Below are positions 55,015 through 63,798 of a stretch of 64,000 nt of DNA, piece after piece. The notes beneath the pieces were generated by a model. The model worked only from the letters and a program-made list of their open reading frames with translations, was not told the DNA's origin and did not search any database. A program made the translations under genes and the position numbers. The stretch comes from an uncultured Nitrospira sp. (GTDB lineage Bacteria; Nitrospirota; Nitrospiria; Nitrospirales; Nitrospiraceae): assembly GCA_902500825.1 (NCBI GenBank), contig CABVRX010000005.1, positions 1 through 64,000 of the forward strand. Reading direction: 5' to 3'. Numbering within the stretch: position 1 is the stretch's first letter; every line of letters starts with the position of its first letter.

Positions 55015-56097
55015 CTAAACGGCACAGTATTCATTCACCCGCTCCGGCTCAAAGCGTGGCACGTCGAGCACGTTTTCAATGAAACGAAAGAGGCTGCGTC
55101 GGATGTCGATCGACAGATTGGGATACCAGAGCGGGCTGGCCACGACCAAGCCGCGAAAGGCGAAAAACGGCGCTGCTGTTTCCGTCACTTCCCTGTCGCC
55201 GCTGGCCTCCACGTAGGTGTCCCAGAACAATCGAAACAAGATCTCGAACGGTCCCTGGAGCTTGCCCCGGCTGATCAGCGAGTTCAACAGATAATTGATT
55301 GTCATCGCGGTGATGTCGTCGGCAGGCTCGCCCCATTCTCCGCGCGACCGATCCAACACCGCAAAATCTGTCCCGGTACGGAACAGCACATTATATGGAT
55401 GAAAATCCCCATGAACCTGGGAAAGACGATGGGCCTTGTCACGGAGGCGCCACCGCCACCGGTTGCAAGCTTCCTCCACTGTTCGCAACAAATCGCCGGT
55501 GATAAAACCACAGCGTTTGGGATAACTGTCGGTCAATCCCATGATGCATTCGCCATGACCGATCAATTCACGCAGCCGACGCTTGTACAAATCCGGGTCA
55601 CGCCGCTTTTTCGCATGGATCCTGGTCAAGTAGCGTGCCAATGCGACCGTACGTTGCCGATCCAGCTTTCGCAGCGCTCTACCTTTTGCCAGCTGTTCAA
55701 GGTCCGCATGGTAACTCGCCCCATCGGTCCATTCATTCAACACGAAGAATTCGCGCGCTTTCGCGATGGAAAAGAGCGCCTGCTTGCCATCGAACGCCCC
55801 TACATCGAGAGCCTTCACATGGCGAGGAAGGTGCCCGTAGGAATCGTAGTCCCACAACATCGCCTGGGCACGATCGGCCATATGTTCATGCCCGAACGGG
55901 CCCGGCTTCATCGTTGCAAGCACGGCTGACTGAACTCGGCGTCCGATCTGGAACGTCAATTTAACCGGCGTACCGTACCCATAACGCTTCTGCGCCCCTT
56001 TGGAACTTTCTTTGCCGATGACTCCATAGGACCGCAGTTCGACGCGAGGGCCAAAACGCGTCCGTAGATACTCTTCCAGCGCTTGCTTGCTCAACAT
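55015..56097 (-). CDS. Aminoglycoside phosphotransferase-like kinase
   Basis: The 360-residue protein has the APH/ChoK kinase fold. The catalytic loop is SQVHGDFHPYNVLFR and the metal-binding segment FAVLDRSRGEWGEPADDIT, where the Asp-Phe-Asp equivalent is DRSR. A Lys/Glu N-lobe precedes it. Substrate is unknown; it need not be a drug. GAGGT lies 7 bases before ATG 56097, so that start is preferred over 56103. The neighbouring CysC-like kinase may act on related small molecules. Confidence 0.8.
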   Translation of the reverse strand: MLSKQALEEYLRTRFGPRVELRSYGVIGKESSKGAQKRYGYGTPVKLTFQIGRRVQSAVLATMKPGPFGHEHMADRAQAMLWDYDSYGHLPRHVKALDVGAFDGKQALFSIAKAREFFVLNEWTDGASYHADLEQLAKGRALRKLDRQRTVALARYLTRIHAKKRRDPDLYKRRLRELIGHGECIMGLTDSYPKRCGFITGDLLRTVEEACNRWRWRLRDKAHRLSQVHGDFHPYNVLFRTGTDFAVLDRSRGEWGEPADDITAMTINYLLNSLISRGKLQGPFEILFRLFWDTYVEASGDREVTETAAPFFAFRGLVVASPLWYPNLSIDIRRSLFRFIENVLDVPRFEPERVNEYCAV

Positions 56098-56376
56098 TGG
56101 CATACCTCATGTCTCGCAAAACATGTTCCACTGACGTTCCTGCAGGCTCCTACTCGCCATTACGCCTCACCCTTCAATAACTGGTGCATCGGGCTCCACT
56201 TGCAAATATTTCACTGTGGAGAAAAGCATCACATCCACAAGAATGCTTTGGAGTGAGGGTCACAGAAATCCTGAAACATTGCGGTGTGAATCTTCAGGGC
56301 ATCTTTTCTACGTGGGCATATCGCTTGCGACCTCCGGTCGGTGAAACGGACAGAACCGTCTAGAAGTGGAGGCACT

Positions 56377-56928
56377 ATGAAGCTTGAAATCGAAAGCCGC
56401 AATGTCGCCATGACTCCCCGGTGGAAGGCCGAGATCGAATTCCGCATGGGTAGCTTACTGCAGAAGCACGAAAACCTGATCCACGGCCGCGTGACATTGA
56501 CTAAGAACCGCCATCACAAGAAACTTGCGAACGTCGCGGAGGCGCTCGTCGTCGTCACCCTACCGGGGCGCCACACCTTGACGGCCAGAAAGGAAAACAA
56601 GACGTTCGAGGAAGCCATTCGGTCTGCATTTGAGGCCGTCAGTATCGAAATCCGCAAGTATCGAGACAAACGCGCCAAGACGGAAGTACGCCTGTCTTCG
56701 GTGCCGCCTCATCGCGGCGTGATCAGCAAACTGTTCCCTAAAGGGCGCTATGGCTTCATCCTCAAAGAAGGGGGCGGCGAGGTGTACTTTCATGCAAACG
56801 CGCTGCGGGGATTCACGTTCAAACAACTCGAGGACGGTACTGAAGTCCTCTTCGGTTTGGAGCAGGGGAACAAAGGTCCACAGGCAACAGTCGTCACTCT
56901 CCCCTCGCCGATAGCAAAGGCATTGTAG
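56377..56928 (+). CDS. HPF/RaiA-like ribosome protein fused to a cold-shock domain
   Basis: The 183-residue protein has an N-terminal HPF/YfiA/RaiA domain (MKLEIESRNVAMTPRWKAEI; FEEAIRSAFEAVSIEIRKYRDK, about residues 1-105) and a C-terminal cold-shock-like barrel (GVISKLFPKGRYGFILKEGG, then EVYFHANALRGF, about 112-170). The RNP1-like KGRYGFI is visible. It would bind ribosomes and RNA in resting or cold cells. ATG 56377 follows GTGGAGG; a longer start has no such site. Standard HPF lacks the CSD. Confidence 0.88.
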   Translation: MKLEIESRNVAMTPRWKAEIEFRMGSLLQKHENLIHGRVTLTKNRHHKKLANVAEALVVVTLPGRHTLTARKENKTFEEAIRSAFEAVSIEIRKYRDKRAKTEVRLSSVPPHRGVISKLFPKGRYGFILKEGGGEVYFHANALRGFTFKQLEDGTEVLFGLEQGNKGPQATVVTLPSPIAKAL

Positions 56929-57176
56929 ATAACAGTGAAAAAGATGAGAGTTCTCGTTTCTTGACGTTTATCGACACTCATACGTTCTGTGGGCAAGGCT
57001 GAGGTTGGATCGACGTGCACTCCTCTCCTCGACAATGCTCCAGCAGGCCTCTGGACCTCGATCAGCTCTAGACAGGCGCCAGAAGGCTGCGCTGCCGTTT
57101 TGAATGGCCGGCTTAGTCGATCGTTCACATACACTGTGGGGAGGACCAGACAAGGAGCCAAATGTCCCGTGTCGTC

Positions 57177-57599
57177 TCAGCGATGCGTCAACTGATCACG
57201 CGCACAGGTTTCTTCCGCCAACATTCGTTGACCCGATGTCGCGTCGGTGGGAATGCGGGCCAGGCAGACATCATGCGAATCACCCTGCGTCCCGGCGGAT
57301 GCGCGATTGCCGCTTTTTGCGATGGCCGTCCCGACCACATCTTGATGAAGCTTTTCATTATCTTGACAACTTTGTTCAGCAACCATCCTCGCCCCATCGC
57401 TGGAATCACTGGAAATCTTAGCGAGACACGCCTTCAGAGAATCCGACGGCCCAACGGAGACCGGCTCAGTCGTGGCCGGCGACACGGATGGGCTTACTGA
57501 TGTCGGCTGCTGCATCGAGGCCTGTTCCGAGGCGCAACCAGCTGCTGCCAGCAGGCAGGCGAAACCAATGCGCACAATTCCAAGCGGCATCCTATTCAT
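57177..57599 (-). CDS. Lipoprotein with two Cys-containing repeats
   Basis: The 140-residue protein has a lipobox LLAAAGC after a hydrophobic stretch. The mature part carries two copies of about 29 residues: ACLAKISSDSSDGARMVAEQ, then SCQD, and VCLARIPTDATSGQRMLAEE, then TCAR. Each copy has two Cys that could form a disulfide. A Pro/Ser/Thr-rich linker precedes them. ATG 57599 is 10 bases after GGAGG. Function is unknown; no family is recognised. Confidence 0.75.
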   Translation of the reverse strand: MNRMPLGIVRIGFACLLAAAGCASEQASMQQPTSVSPSVSPATTEPVSVGPSDSLKACLAKISSDSSDGARMVAEQSCQDNEKLHQDVVGTAIAKSGNRASAGTQGDSHDVCLARIPTDATSGQRMLAEETCARDQLTHR

Positions 57600-57899
57600 A
57601 ATTAGCATTCCTCCCTTACGGCGGTAATCGTGAGCTGGCGCGGTCTACCGTTTCTATATAGCGAAGTCCCCTTCACGGCGCAAGCCGCATCGCACAGGCT
57701 GGGCGACGCTTCATCCTTAGTTGCCGGCAGTCCGAAGTGTGGTTGGCGATTGATGATGCGAGGTGTCAGGGATTCAAGCAGATTTCTTCAATTCTGCCGC
57801 CGCCGGCAGGGTACTGGGTGCGTCGCTCGAAAGTGGAGCAGATCTTTTGAAAACAGCGCATCTAGAGTCCGATCCGAGGGCACGAGTCGCCACCCGTTG

Positions 57900-58397
57900 T
57901 CATGCCACCACCCAAATCGCAAATCCCTTGGCGGCGTGCAGGAGATGGTCGGTGGTGCCGCCGCCGAAGATCTGTTTGATCCGCGATATCCCCTGCCGTC
58001 CCACGGCAATGGTATCGTGATGCCCGCTTCTGGCCTCTTCGAGGATATTTCTGGCAATATCGTCGTCATGCCCATACTTGACCGTCACACGGTTCATGTC
58101 GAACCCGGATCGTGTCAACGTCTCACATGCCTGCTTCAGAACATGGCACTCGGATTCTCGTTCCTTCCGAATCCAGGCGTCCTGCTCATCTCGCAACTGC
58201 ACGCTCAATTGCGTCTCGACCGCCGGATTCTCCGATCCACCATGCTCCAGTAACCTCCTCGGCATGGGCTTGAGCACATGAAAGAGGGTAATGACGGCGT
58301 CGGGTGTTTGACTCAGCAGAGATCCAACATACTGGACCACGCGATGGGAGCTTTCGGACTCGTCCACAGCCAGAAGAATTCGCCCAGCGACCGACAT
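57900..58397 (-). CDS. Universal stress protein, single domain
   Basis: The 165-residue protein has one Usp domain: RILLAVDESESSHRVVQYVG at the N-terminus and DTIAVGRQGISRIKQIFGGG, then TTDHLL at the nucleotide-binding loop (GRQGISRIKQIFGGG in place of GxRGx9GS). I chose ATG 58397 because AAGGAGG lies 8 bases upstream. A stress role is likely; the altered loop could weaken ATP binding. Confidence 0.9.
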   Translation of the reverse strand: MSVAGRILLAVDESESSHRVVQYVGSLLSQTPDAVITLFHVLKPMPRRLLEHGGSENPAVETQLSVQLRDEQDAWIRKERESECHVLKQACETLTRSGFDMNRVTVKYGHDDDIARNILEEARSGHHDTIAVGRQGISRIKQIFGGGTTDHLLHAAKGFAIWVVA

Positions 58398-58517
58398 AAT
58401 GGACCTCCTTGGGTTGAGCGTGGACACTGAGACATTCTCCTCATACAACCTACTAAACGATGAATGAATATAATTATTTTTGCCAAGAACGTAGATGTTA
58501 AACCAAGTAGGCTTCTC

Positions 58518-58637
58518 TCATCTTTTCTCCATTCTCAGCACGAGGAACCATATCATTCCCAGTGCGACGTACGACAGCATCAGCTCAAATGAGACGAGCC
58601 CACTGACCACCACGAGGCAACAGAAAAAGGTGAGCAC
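58518..58637 (-). CDS. Very small hydrophobic peptide, tentative
   Basis: A 39-residue frame starts at GTG 58637 and reads LTFFCCLVVVSGLVSFELML, then SYVALGMIWFLVLRMEKR: one long or two short membrane helices and a basic end. GAGGGG lies about nine bases upstream. It begins 13 bp after the stop of the small helix-turn-helix-like gene. No family is recognised; the call rests on hydrophobicity and ribosome binding site. Confidence 0.4.
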   Translation of the reverse strand: MLTFFCCLVVVSGLVSFELMLSYVALGMIWFLVLRMEKR

Positions 58638-58650
58638 CCGGGTTATCCCC

Positions 58651-58791
58651 TCACAAAAATTCAGATACTGTCACTTGGCTCCATGGGAAGTCTGGTTGCC
58701 CGACGGTTAGAATTTCGTCCATCGTCATCACTTCGTGTTGTTGAAGCATGGTCAAGATGGCCGGCTCCGTATCCGTCTGTCTCGTGGTCAT
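58651..58791 (-). CDS. Short paralogue of the protein encoded at 59386
   Basis: The 46-residue frame MTTRQTDTEPAILTMLQQHE, then VMTMDEILTVGQPDFPWSQV and TVSEFL aligns with residues 3-45 of the 70-residue protein at 59386-59598 (EAGIVDRVRSVLEEQGAACS, LDDVTRLCPDLTWNQVFLAI). It stops where the paralogue continues, so it is either a truncated copy or a short form. AGGA lies about nine bases before the ATG. It is probably a small helical winged-helix-like core. Function is unknown. Confidence 0.5.
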   Translation of the reverse strand: MTTRQTDTEPAILTMLQQHEVMTMDEILTVGQPDFPWSQVTVSEFL

Positions 58792-59385
58792 ACACTGTTT
58801 TCCTCTGTGCTATGGGCTAACCCGCTCTCATGCCCCTAATAAACTCCCGTTCCACTCTCTGATTCATGGCCAAGCCGAGTACATTCAATAGGACATGATC
58901 TTTTTCGTCTCGGCTACTGCAAGATCGAAGCCGAAGAGGTACAAGGTCATGCCGTGCATGGAGCCAACTGGAAAACTGAAACAGGTAATCATCAGACAGC
59001 AAAATCCATCAAGGTGAAGGGGGACCGATGTCGGCGGGATCGGTAGTGTTTCCCTTTTTGCCTTGACCCGACATCGACCCGGTGGGTTTGGTCACCCAAA
59101 AGCTGAATGGTTGCGACGGCTTTTTTCTTGCTTCCGCACCTCCTGTTTATAACTCCATATCTTAAAGAGCGATTGCGCACTCTGCGCTTTTCGAAATCCC
59201 GCTCAGTTCAAAAGCAAGACACAATTGAATCAATCTTCCTTAAGTAGCCATTCTTAGTCTTATAACCACCCGCCATGCTTGACTTTATGCATTCATTGCG
59301 TTTGGTGTGCCGAGAAGGTCAGTGAAAACTCCAGTTGGCACATAATGTGCCTACAACGATATGAAACCAGGAAGTGAGGTGACTC
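58792..59385. other. Intergenic region with a weak inverted repeat
   Basis: CGATGTCGG (59026-59034) and CCGACATCG (59068-59076) form a 9-base inverted repeat with a 33-base spacer. Two overlapping minus-strand frames (58817-59002 and 58992-59180) have no ribosome binding site and are not called. No RNA gene is recognised. Confidence 0.35.
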
Positions 59386-59598
59386 ATGGATGAGGCAGGT
59401 ATCGTTGATCGTGTCCGGTCCGTGCTGGAAGAACAGGGCGCAGCCTGTTCGTTGGACGACGTCACGCGGCTCTGTCCCGACTTGACCTGGAATCAAGTGT
59501 TCTTAGCCATCGACTTTTTAAGTCGGACAGACCAAGCCCATGTCACTTTGGACCCTAGACGGGTCTATTGGGTGCAAACCCGTCGCACAGCCGCATGA
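59386..59598 (+). CDS. Small winged-helix-like protein, paralogue of 58651
   Basis: The 70-residue protein starts MDEAGIVDRVRSVLEEQGAA and has LDDVTRLCPDLTWNQVFLAI, DFLSRTDQAHVTLDPRRVYW at the end, which suits a small winged-helix domain (helix-helix-helix-wing). GAGGTGACTC lies before the ATG. It may bind DNA or a partner protein. No target is evident. Confidence 0.65.
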   Translation: MDEAGIVDRVRSVLEEQGAACSLDDVTRLCPDLTWNQVFLAIDFLSRTDQAHVTLDPRRVYWVQTRRTAA

Positions 59599-59809
59599 GT
59601 GTATGCCGATGGTCTCAGTCTCCGCTACTGCGACGCAGTCTTCGCCGGTCCTTCGGGAATGGGTCGTGACATGACCTCCGTGCCCGTCGAAAACGTGACT
59701 TCCTTTGTCTATCCCTCAGATTCATGACCGGCACGGCAACACGCTGTCGTGTCTGTTGGCCATACAGTCTCGCACGCACTCCTAATTCAGTTTACACGGA
59801 GCGACTGTG

Positions 59810-61231
59810 ATGAAATCAGGCCTCTGGTTGTCAGGGGCGCTTCTGCTGGGTCTTACATCGGTCGTGGCTGCGGACTCCGAGGCGCCGACTATTCTTCCAA
59901 ACCTCTTCCCCTTTCCCAATGCCGCAGGCATTGGGAAAACCTTCAACTCGACCGGTAAACTCGATCTGACCGGCCCGTTCTTTCAGAGTCTGGGAACCAA
60001 CGGCCGCAGCTGCGCCAGCTGTCATCAGCCCGGCGATGCCTGGTCCGTCTCGGCGGCGCATGTCGAGGACCGGTTTGAGCGGTCGCATGGCCTTGATCCG
60101 ATCTTTCGTACCAATGATGGCTCCAATTGCGATCACAACATTGATACCGCGACGGTAGAAGGCCGTCGCGAATCCTATAGCCTCCTGCGCACTCGTGGAT
60201 TGATCCGGATTGCAATTACAGTCCCGGCAGGAGCCGAGTTCGAGGTGGTGGGCGTCAAGAATCCTTACGGGTGTAGCGAGACGAGCACGCTCTCCATGTA
60301 CCGACGCCCTCTGCCCTCCACCAATCTCCGGTTTCTCAGCACCGTGATGTGGGATGGGCGTGAATCTTCTCCACAGACCGGCACGAAACCAATCATGTTC
60401 GCCACGAATCCCGCCGATCTCATTTCCGACCTCGCCCACCAGTCGGTGGGTGCTGCCCTCGGCCATGCACAAGCCACAACGGCACCTACCCAAGAACAAC
60501 AAAAAACGATCGTCGACTTTGAAATGGCGCTCTCCACGGCTCAGGCAATCGATTTCGGCGCGGGGGCTCTCGATGTTCACGGCGCGAGCGGTGGTCCTGT
60601 CATCCTCTCGGAGCAACCGTTTTTTATCGGCATCAACGATCCACTGGGGCTCAATCCCTTCAAAACACCTTTCACACCGGTGGTCTTCACCCTCTTCACC
60701 AATCACTGGGCCCATGCTTCCGGTCATGAGCAGCACAGGCATCACCAGGATCGTCGAGCAAGCATCCTCCGAGGACAACGCCTCTTCAATTCACACCCCA
60801 TCAACATTGCGGCAGTGGGCGGGCTCAACGATGCGACTGGCCTCCAGGTCATCACAGGCACCTGCGGCACCTGTCACGATTCGTTCAATGTGGGTGACCA
60901 CTCCGTAGGCGCTCCGCTGAATATCGGAATTGCCGATGTGACGAACCCCTTGGGGGTCGATTATCTCCCTGTCATTACTCTGCGTCACAAGACAGATGGA
61001 ACGGAACTGTCTACGACAGATCCAGGTCGGGCGTTAATTACGGGAAAATGGGCCGACATTGGGAAGTTTAAGGGCCCGATTCTCCGAGGCCTGGCCGCTC
61101 GGGCGCCCTATTTTCACAACGGTTCAGCCGCGACCCTGAAGGATGCAGTGGAGTTCTACAACGTTCGATTCAGCATGGGTTTGACCCATCAAGAAAAAGC
61201 CGACCTTGCCGCGTTCTTGAGCGTACTGTAA
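59810..61231 (+). CDS. Di-heme cytochrome c, peroxidase/MauG-like
   Basis: The 473-residue periplasmic protein has a signal peptide (about residues 1-21) and two heme motifs, CASCH (68-72) and CGTCH (352-356). Met and His that could be sixth ligands are present, as in bacterial cytochrome c peroxidase and MauG relatives. APYFHNGSAATLKDAVEFYN, near the C-terminus, is typical. It could reduce peroxide or accept electrons in the periplasm. Start ATG 59810; GGAG upstream. Its family members often lack proven substrates. Confidence 0.88.
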   Translation: MKSGLWLSGALLLGLTSVVAADSEAPTILPNLFPFPNAAGIGKTFNSTGKLDLTGPFFQSLGTNGRSCASCHQPGDAWSVSAAHVEDRFERSHGLDPIFRTNDGSNCDHNIDTATVEGRRESYSLLRTRGLIRIAITVPAGAEFEVVGVKNPYGCSETSTLSMYRRPLPSTNLRFLSTVMWDGRESSPQTGTKPIMFATNPADLISDLAHQSVGAALGHAQATTAPTQEQQKTIVDFEMALSTAQAIDFGAGALDVHGASGGPVILSEQPFFIGINDPLGLNPFKTPFTPVVFTLFTNHWAHASGHEQHRHHQDRRASILRGQRLFNSHPINIAAVGGLNDATGLQVITGTCGTCHDSFNVGDHSVGAPLNIGIADVTNPLGVDYLPVITLRHKTDGTELSTTDPGRALITGKWADIGKFKGPILRGLAARAPYFHNGSAATLKDAVEFYNVRFSMGLTHQEKADLAAFLSVL

Positions 61232-61403
61232 CGACGAGGATATGACCTGCTGAGGTGCGTGGTGGAACCCTGCTGAGCGCCTCAGCCTCGGGTATGCACA
61301 GTTCAAACACTCCTTGTGGCACCCGTTCTCACATTTCTCGGAATTTTCTTGCGGCAGTGGGAAATGAAGAACCTCTCGTCCGTCGACCAACTGATTTCTA
61401 TCA

Positions 61404-62228
61404 TCATCTGATTCGCTCAATGACCTCAGCGGTTGTGGCGACCTCACCGAAGATGCCCCCTTCCACGCTGATCATCGCCAACGAAGCTTTATGCAAACCG
61501 AGATTGCCCGAAGCGCAGGCATCACTCACGGTCATACAGCGATAGCCGAGGTCGATGGCAGAGCGCAACGTTGAGCTGACGCACACCTCTGTGGTGACAC
61601 CCGTCAAAATGAGCGTTTCAATGCCGCGCTTAATCAATGCTTGTTGCAAGGCCGTGTGAGCAAAGGCGCTGTAGCCAGGCTTGTCGATCACGATTTCCTG
61701 CTCCAGGGGACGTAACGCTTCCACGAAATCGTGTCCGACTTCACCACGCACCAACAAACGACCAAGCGGGCCTTTCGAGCCGATTTCGGCGCCGGCCCTC
61801 CGACTGCGTTCCAGCTTGTATGGCGGACAATCAGAAAGGTCCGGCATATGGCCTTCGCGGGTATGCACGATCAGTAGTCCGGCTTTTCGTGCCGCTGCAA
61901 GCAGCTTCCCGATCGGATGGATGGTCGCGACCAGAGGCGCGATGTCGAGCCCTGCCTGTGCCGCATAACCTTCCGGCAAAAGAAAGTCGCGCTGCATATC
62001 GATCACCAGCAAGGCCGTGCGAGCGGGCATCAGAGCATCGAGGAGACTCCTTGGTGATCGGTCGATTCCATACGATTTTGTTGGAATGACTCCCAGGGTA
62101 CCAAACAGGGTCACAACCCCTGCGCTGATCGCCATCTTGCTTCCGTGAATCAACACGTCACGCCGCGAAGAATGTGCCTCGCTCCTCTTGCCGACAGGAT
62201 TTATCTCATCGGGTTTTTCGTTGGCCAC
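61404..62228 (-). CDS. Isochorismatase-family hydrolase with Tat-like signal
   Basis: The 274-residue protein has a Tat-like N-terminus SRRDVLIHGSKMAISAGVVT, then a cysteine-hydrolase domain from about residue 65: Asp in LVIDMQRDF, Lys in IDKPGYSAF and Cys in TEVCVSST form the usual triad. Such enzymes hydrolyse amides or vinyl ethers. Export of this family is unusual. The gene is convergent with the di-heme cytochrome gene and 172 bp away. Substrate unknown. Confidence 0.8.
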   Translation of the reverse strand: MANEKPDEINPVGKRSEAHSSRRDVLIHGSKMAISAGVVTLFGTLGVIPTKSYGIDRSPRSLLDALMPARTALLVIDMQRDFLLPEGYAAQAGLDIAPLVATIHPIGKLLAAARKAGLLIVHTREGHMPDLSDCPPYKLERSRRAGAEIGSKGPLGRLLVRGEVGHDFVEALRPLEQEIVIDKPGYSAFAHTALQQALIKRGIETLILTGVTTEVCVSSTLRSAIDLGYRCMTVSDACASGNLGLHKASLAMISVEGGIFGEVATTAEVIERIR

Positions 62229-62289
62229 GATCGGACCCTCCTCCTAGCCGCGTAGTGTACCCTTCCAATGACACCTGTGAACACTGTTC

Positions 62290-62505
62290 TCATTGTCCGC
62301 CGGTGGCGAGATAGGTTCGCAAGACATCGTGCCTTGCAATGATGCCGACTAGCGTTTCCTTGACACTCACGACGGGAACACGAACGAGATCGCTTGCACG
62401 CAGCACAATGCCGCAACATTCTTCTGGATTACAAGGCCAGGGAACGTTCATAACCCTTTGGAAAATGACCAATTTGTCTTCTATGATTCTCCGTGCCGCA
62501 GGCAC
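62290..62505 (-). pseudogene. CBS-domain fragment
   Basis: The 71-residue frame ends with RVPVVSVKETLVGIIARHDV, the second half of a CBS motif (PVVDxxGxLVGIIxxxDLL). Only about one CBS half is present, while working CBS units need pairs. The frame opens at GTG 62505 with no convincing ribosome binding site. It may be a remnant of a larger protein or a standalone small protein. Confidence 0.45.
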
Positions 62506-62568
62506 ATATGATGCGGAATTACTACCCGGAATCCTTCTCTCAAAGCATGAACCGCTATGGGAGGGACA

Positions 62569-63469
62569 ATGCGAATCTTATGTGCGGTCGATGGTTCGGA
62601 AAAGTCACAATGGGGGATTCAGGCGCTCGAAGTCCTCGCAAGCCGAGAACGCGAACAGGTCACCTTGCTCCACGTGGTCGACAAACCCGCGCTCCAAGCA
62701 CTCGCAGGAAAAAACCCCGTCGGCGAGCGTCGGGTTCTGGCAGCCATGGAAAAGGCGGGCGGTATTCTGCTTCGAGATGCGACACGATCGGCCCGCATGG
62801 CGCTGGGCCAAACCGCCATGACATTTCGCACAAAGATACGAACCATCGTGTCTCACGGCTCAATTGCCAAGACCATCGCCAGAGAAGCGGGCCACTTGAC
62901 GGCGGATTTGATTATCATGGGCTCACGCGGGCTGAGCGACATCCGCGGGTTCTTGCTGGGAAGTATCTCGCGCCAAGTTGCCTCGATCGCTCCCTGTTCG
63001 GTGTGGGTCGTGAAACAACCGACACATAAACTCCTCCACGTTGCTCTTGCGGTTGACGACTCCGTAGCCTCACGTACAGCGGCGCGCTTCCTCCGCTCCT
63101 CCATTCTTCCTGAGACTGCCACGGTCACGATCCTATCGGCAGTAGAGAGTCCCGTCACAGACTTCGCCGCGCGCTACTTATCCGAATTGCAGCTGGCCGA
63201 ATTGACCAAGCCGGTTATGGAACGAGCCGCTGCGCTCGTCAACGGGTTGCGGAATGACTTTATCAAGGAGGGTTTTCCGGTCGTGACGCAGGTGCAGATG
63301 GACCACGTCATCGATACCATCCGTCAAATACGTCGAAGCCAATCGCGACGAGCTCTTGGTGATTGGGGCACGCGGCTTGACAAGGAGCGAGCGACTTTGC
63401 CTCGGAAGCCTATCCGAGAGCCTGCTCCGACATGCTCCTTGCTCGGTGCTGATTGTACGAGGCGCTTGA
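62569..63469 (+). pseudogene. Frameshifted tandem universal stress protein
   Basis: The first Usp domain is intact (MRILCAVDGSEKSQWGIQAL; GSRGLSDIRGFLLGSIS) and the second begins at about residue 154 (LHVALAVDDSVASRTAARFL). At about 63320, after DTI, the frame is lost; an extra base in ATCCGTC (near 63319-63325) restores KYVEANRDELLVIGARGLTR and SVLIVRGA to a stop at 63467-63469. Without correction the frame runs on as nonsense to 63720. This may be a real mutation or a base-call error. GGGAGGG precedes ATG 62569. Confidence 0.85.
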
Positions 63470-63798
63470 GCACGAACTCCTCCTATTCCTACGGTGACAT
63501 CCACTGGCCTTCGGTCGAGGACATCCTGACACGATTGGAGCCCGGTGGCGCGGCGCGCCTCCATCCATATGAAGTTCACCGCAACCGGGCTCAGCAGGGA
63601 CGAAATCCGCTCAGCGAACCGGATTGCTCCCTTCTCCGTTGGCTCGTCCGCCATTTCACCCATTCCCCCATCGTCTCGCTCTGGATCTGCCAATCGCATG
63701 GCAGACGACTGATAGGTTGATGCTGACCTCGAAGCTGAATCCAATCGAAGCGGTGCGATACGAGTGGGAAGGCTCTGAATCTACCGGTGAGTACCTGA
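63470..63798. other. Intergenic region, no supported gene
   Basis: I see no gene; the open frame running through here from the Usp gene is the out-of-frame continuation. A possible transcript end is not evident. Confidence 0.35.

Noticed and set aside
59026-59076. 9-bp inverted repeat as a terminator or riboswitch
   Set aside because: The spacer is 33 bases, no T-tract follows and no aptamer core is recognised.
59831-60778. Minus 315-residue frame
   Set aside because: Antisense to the di-heme cytochrome gene, which has both CxxCH motifs.
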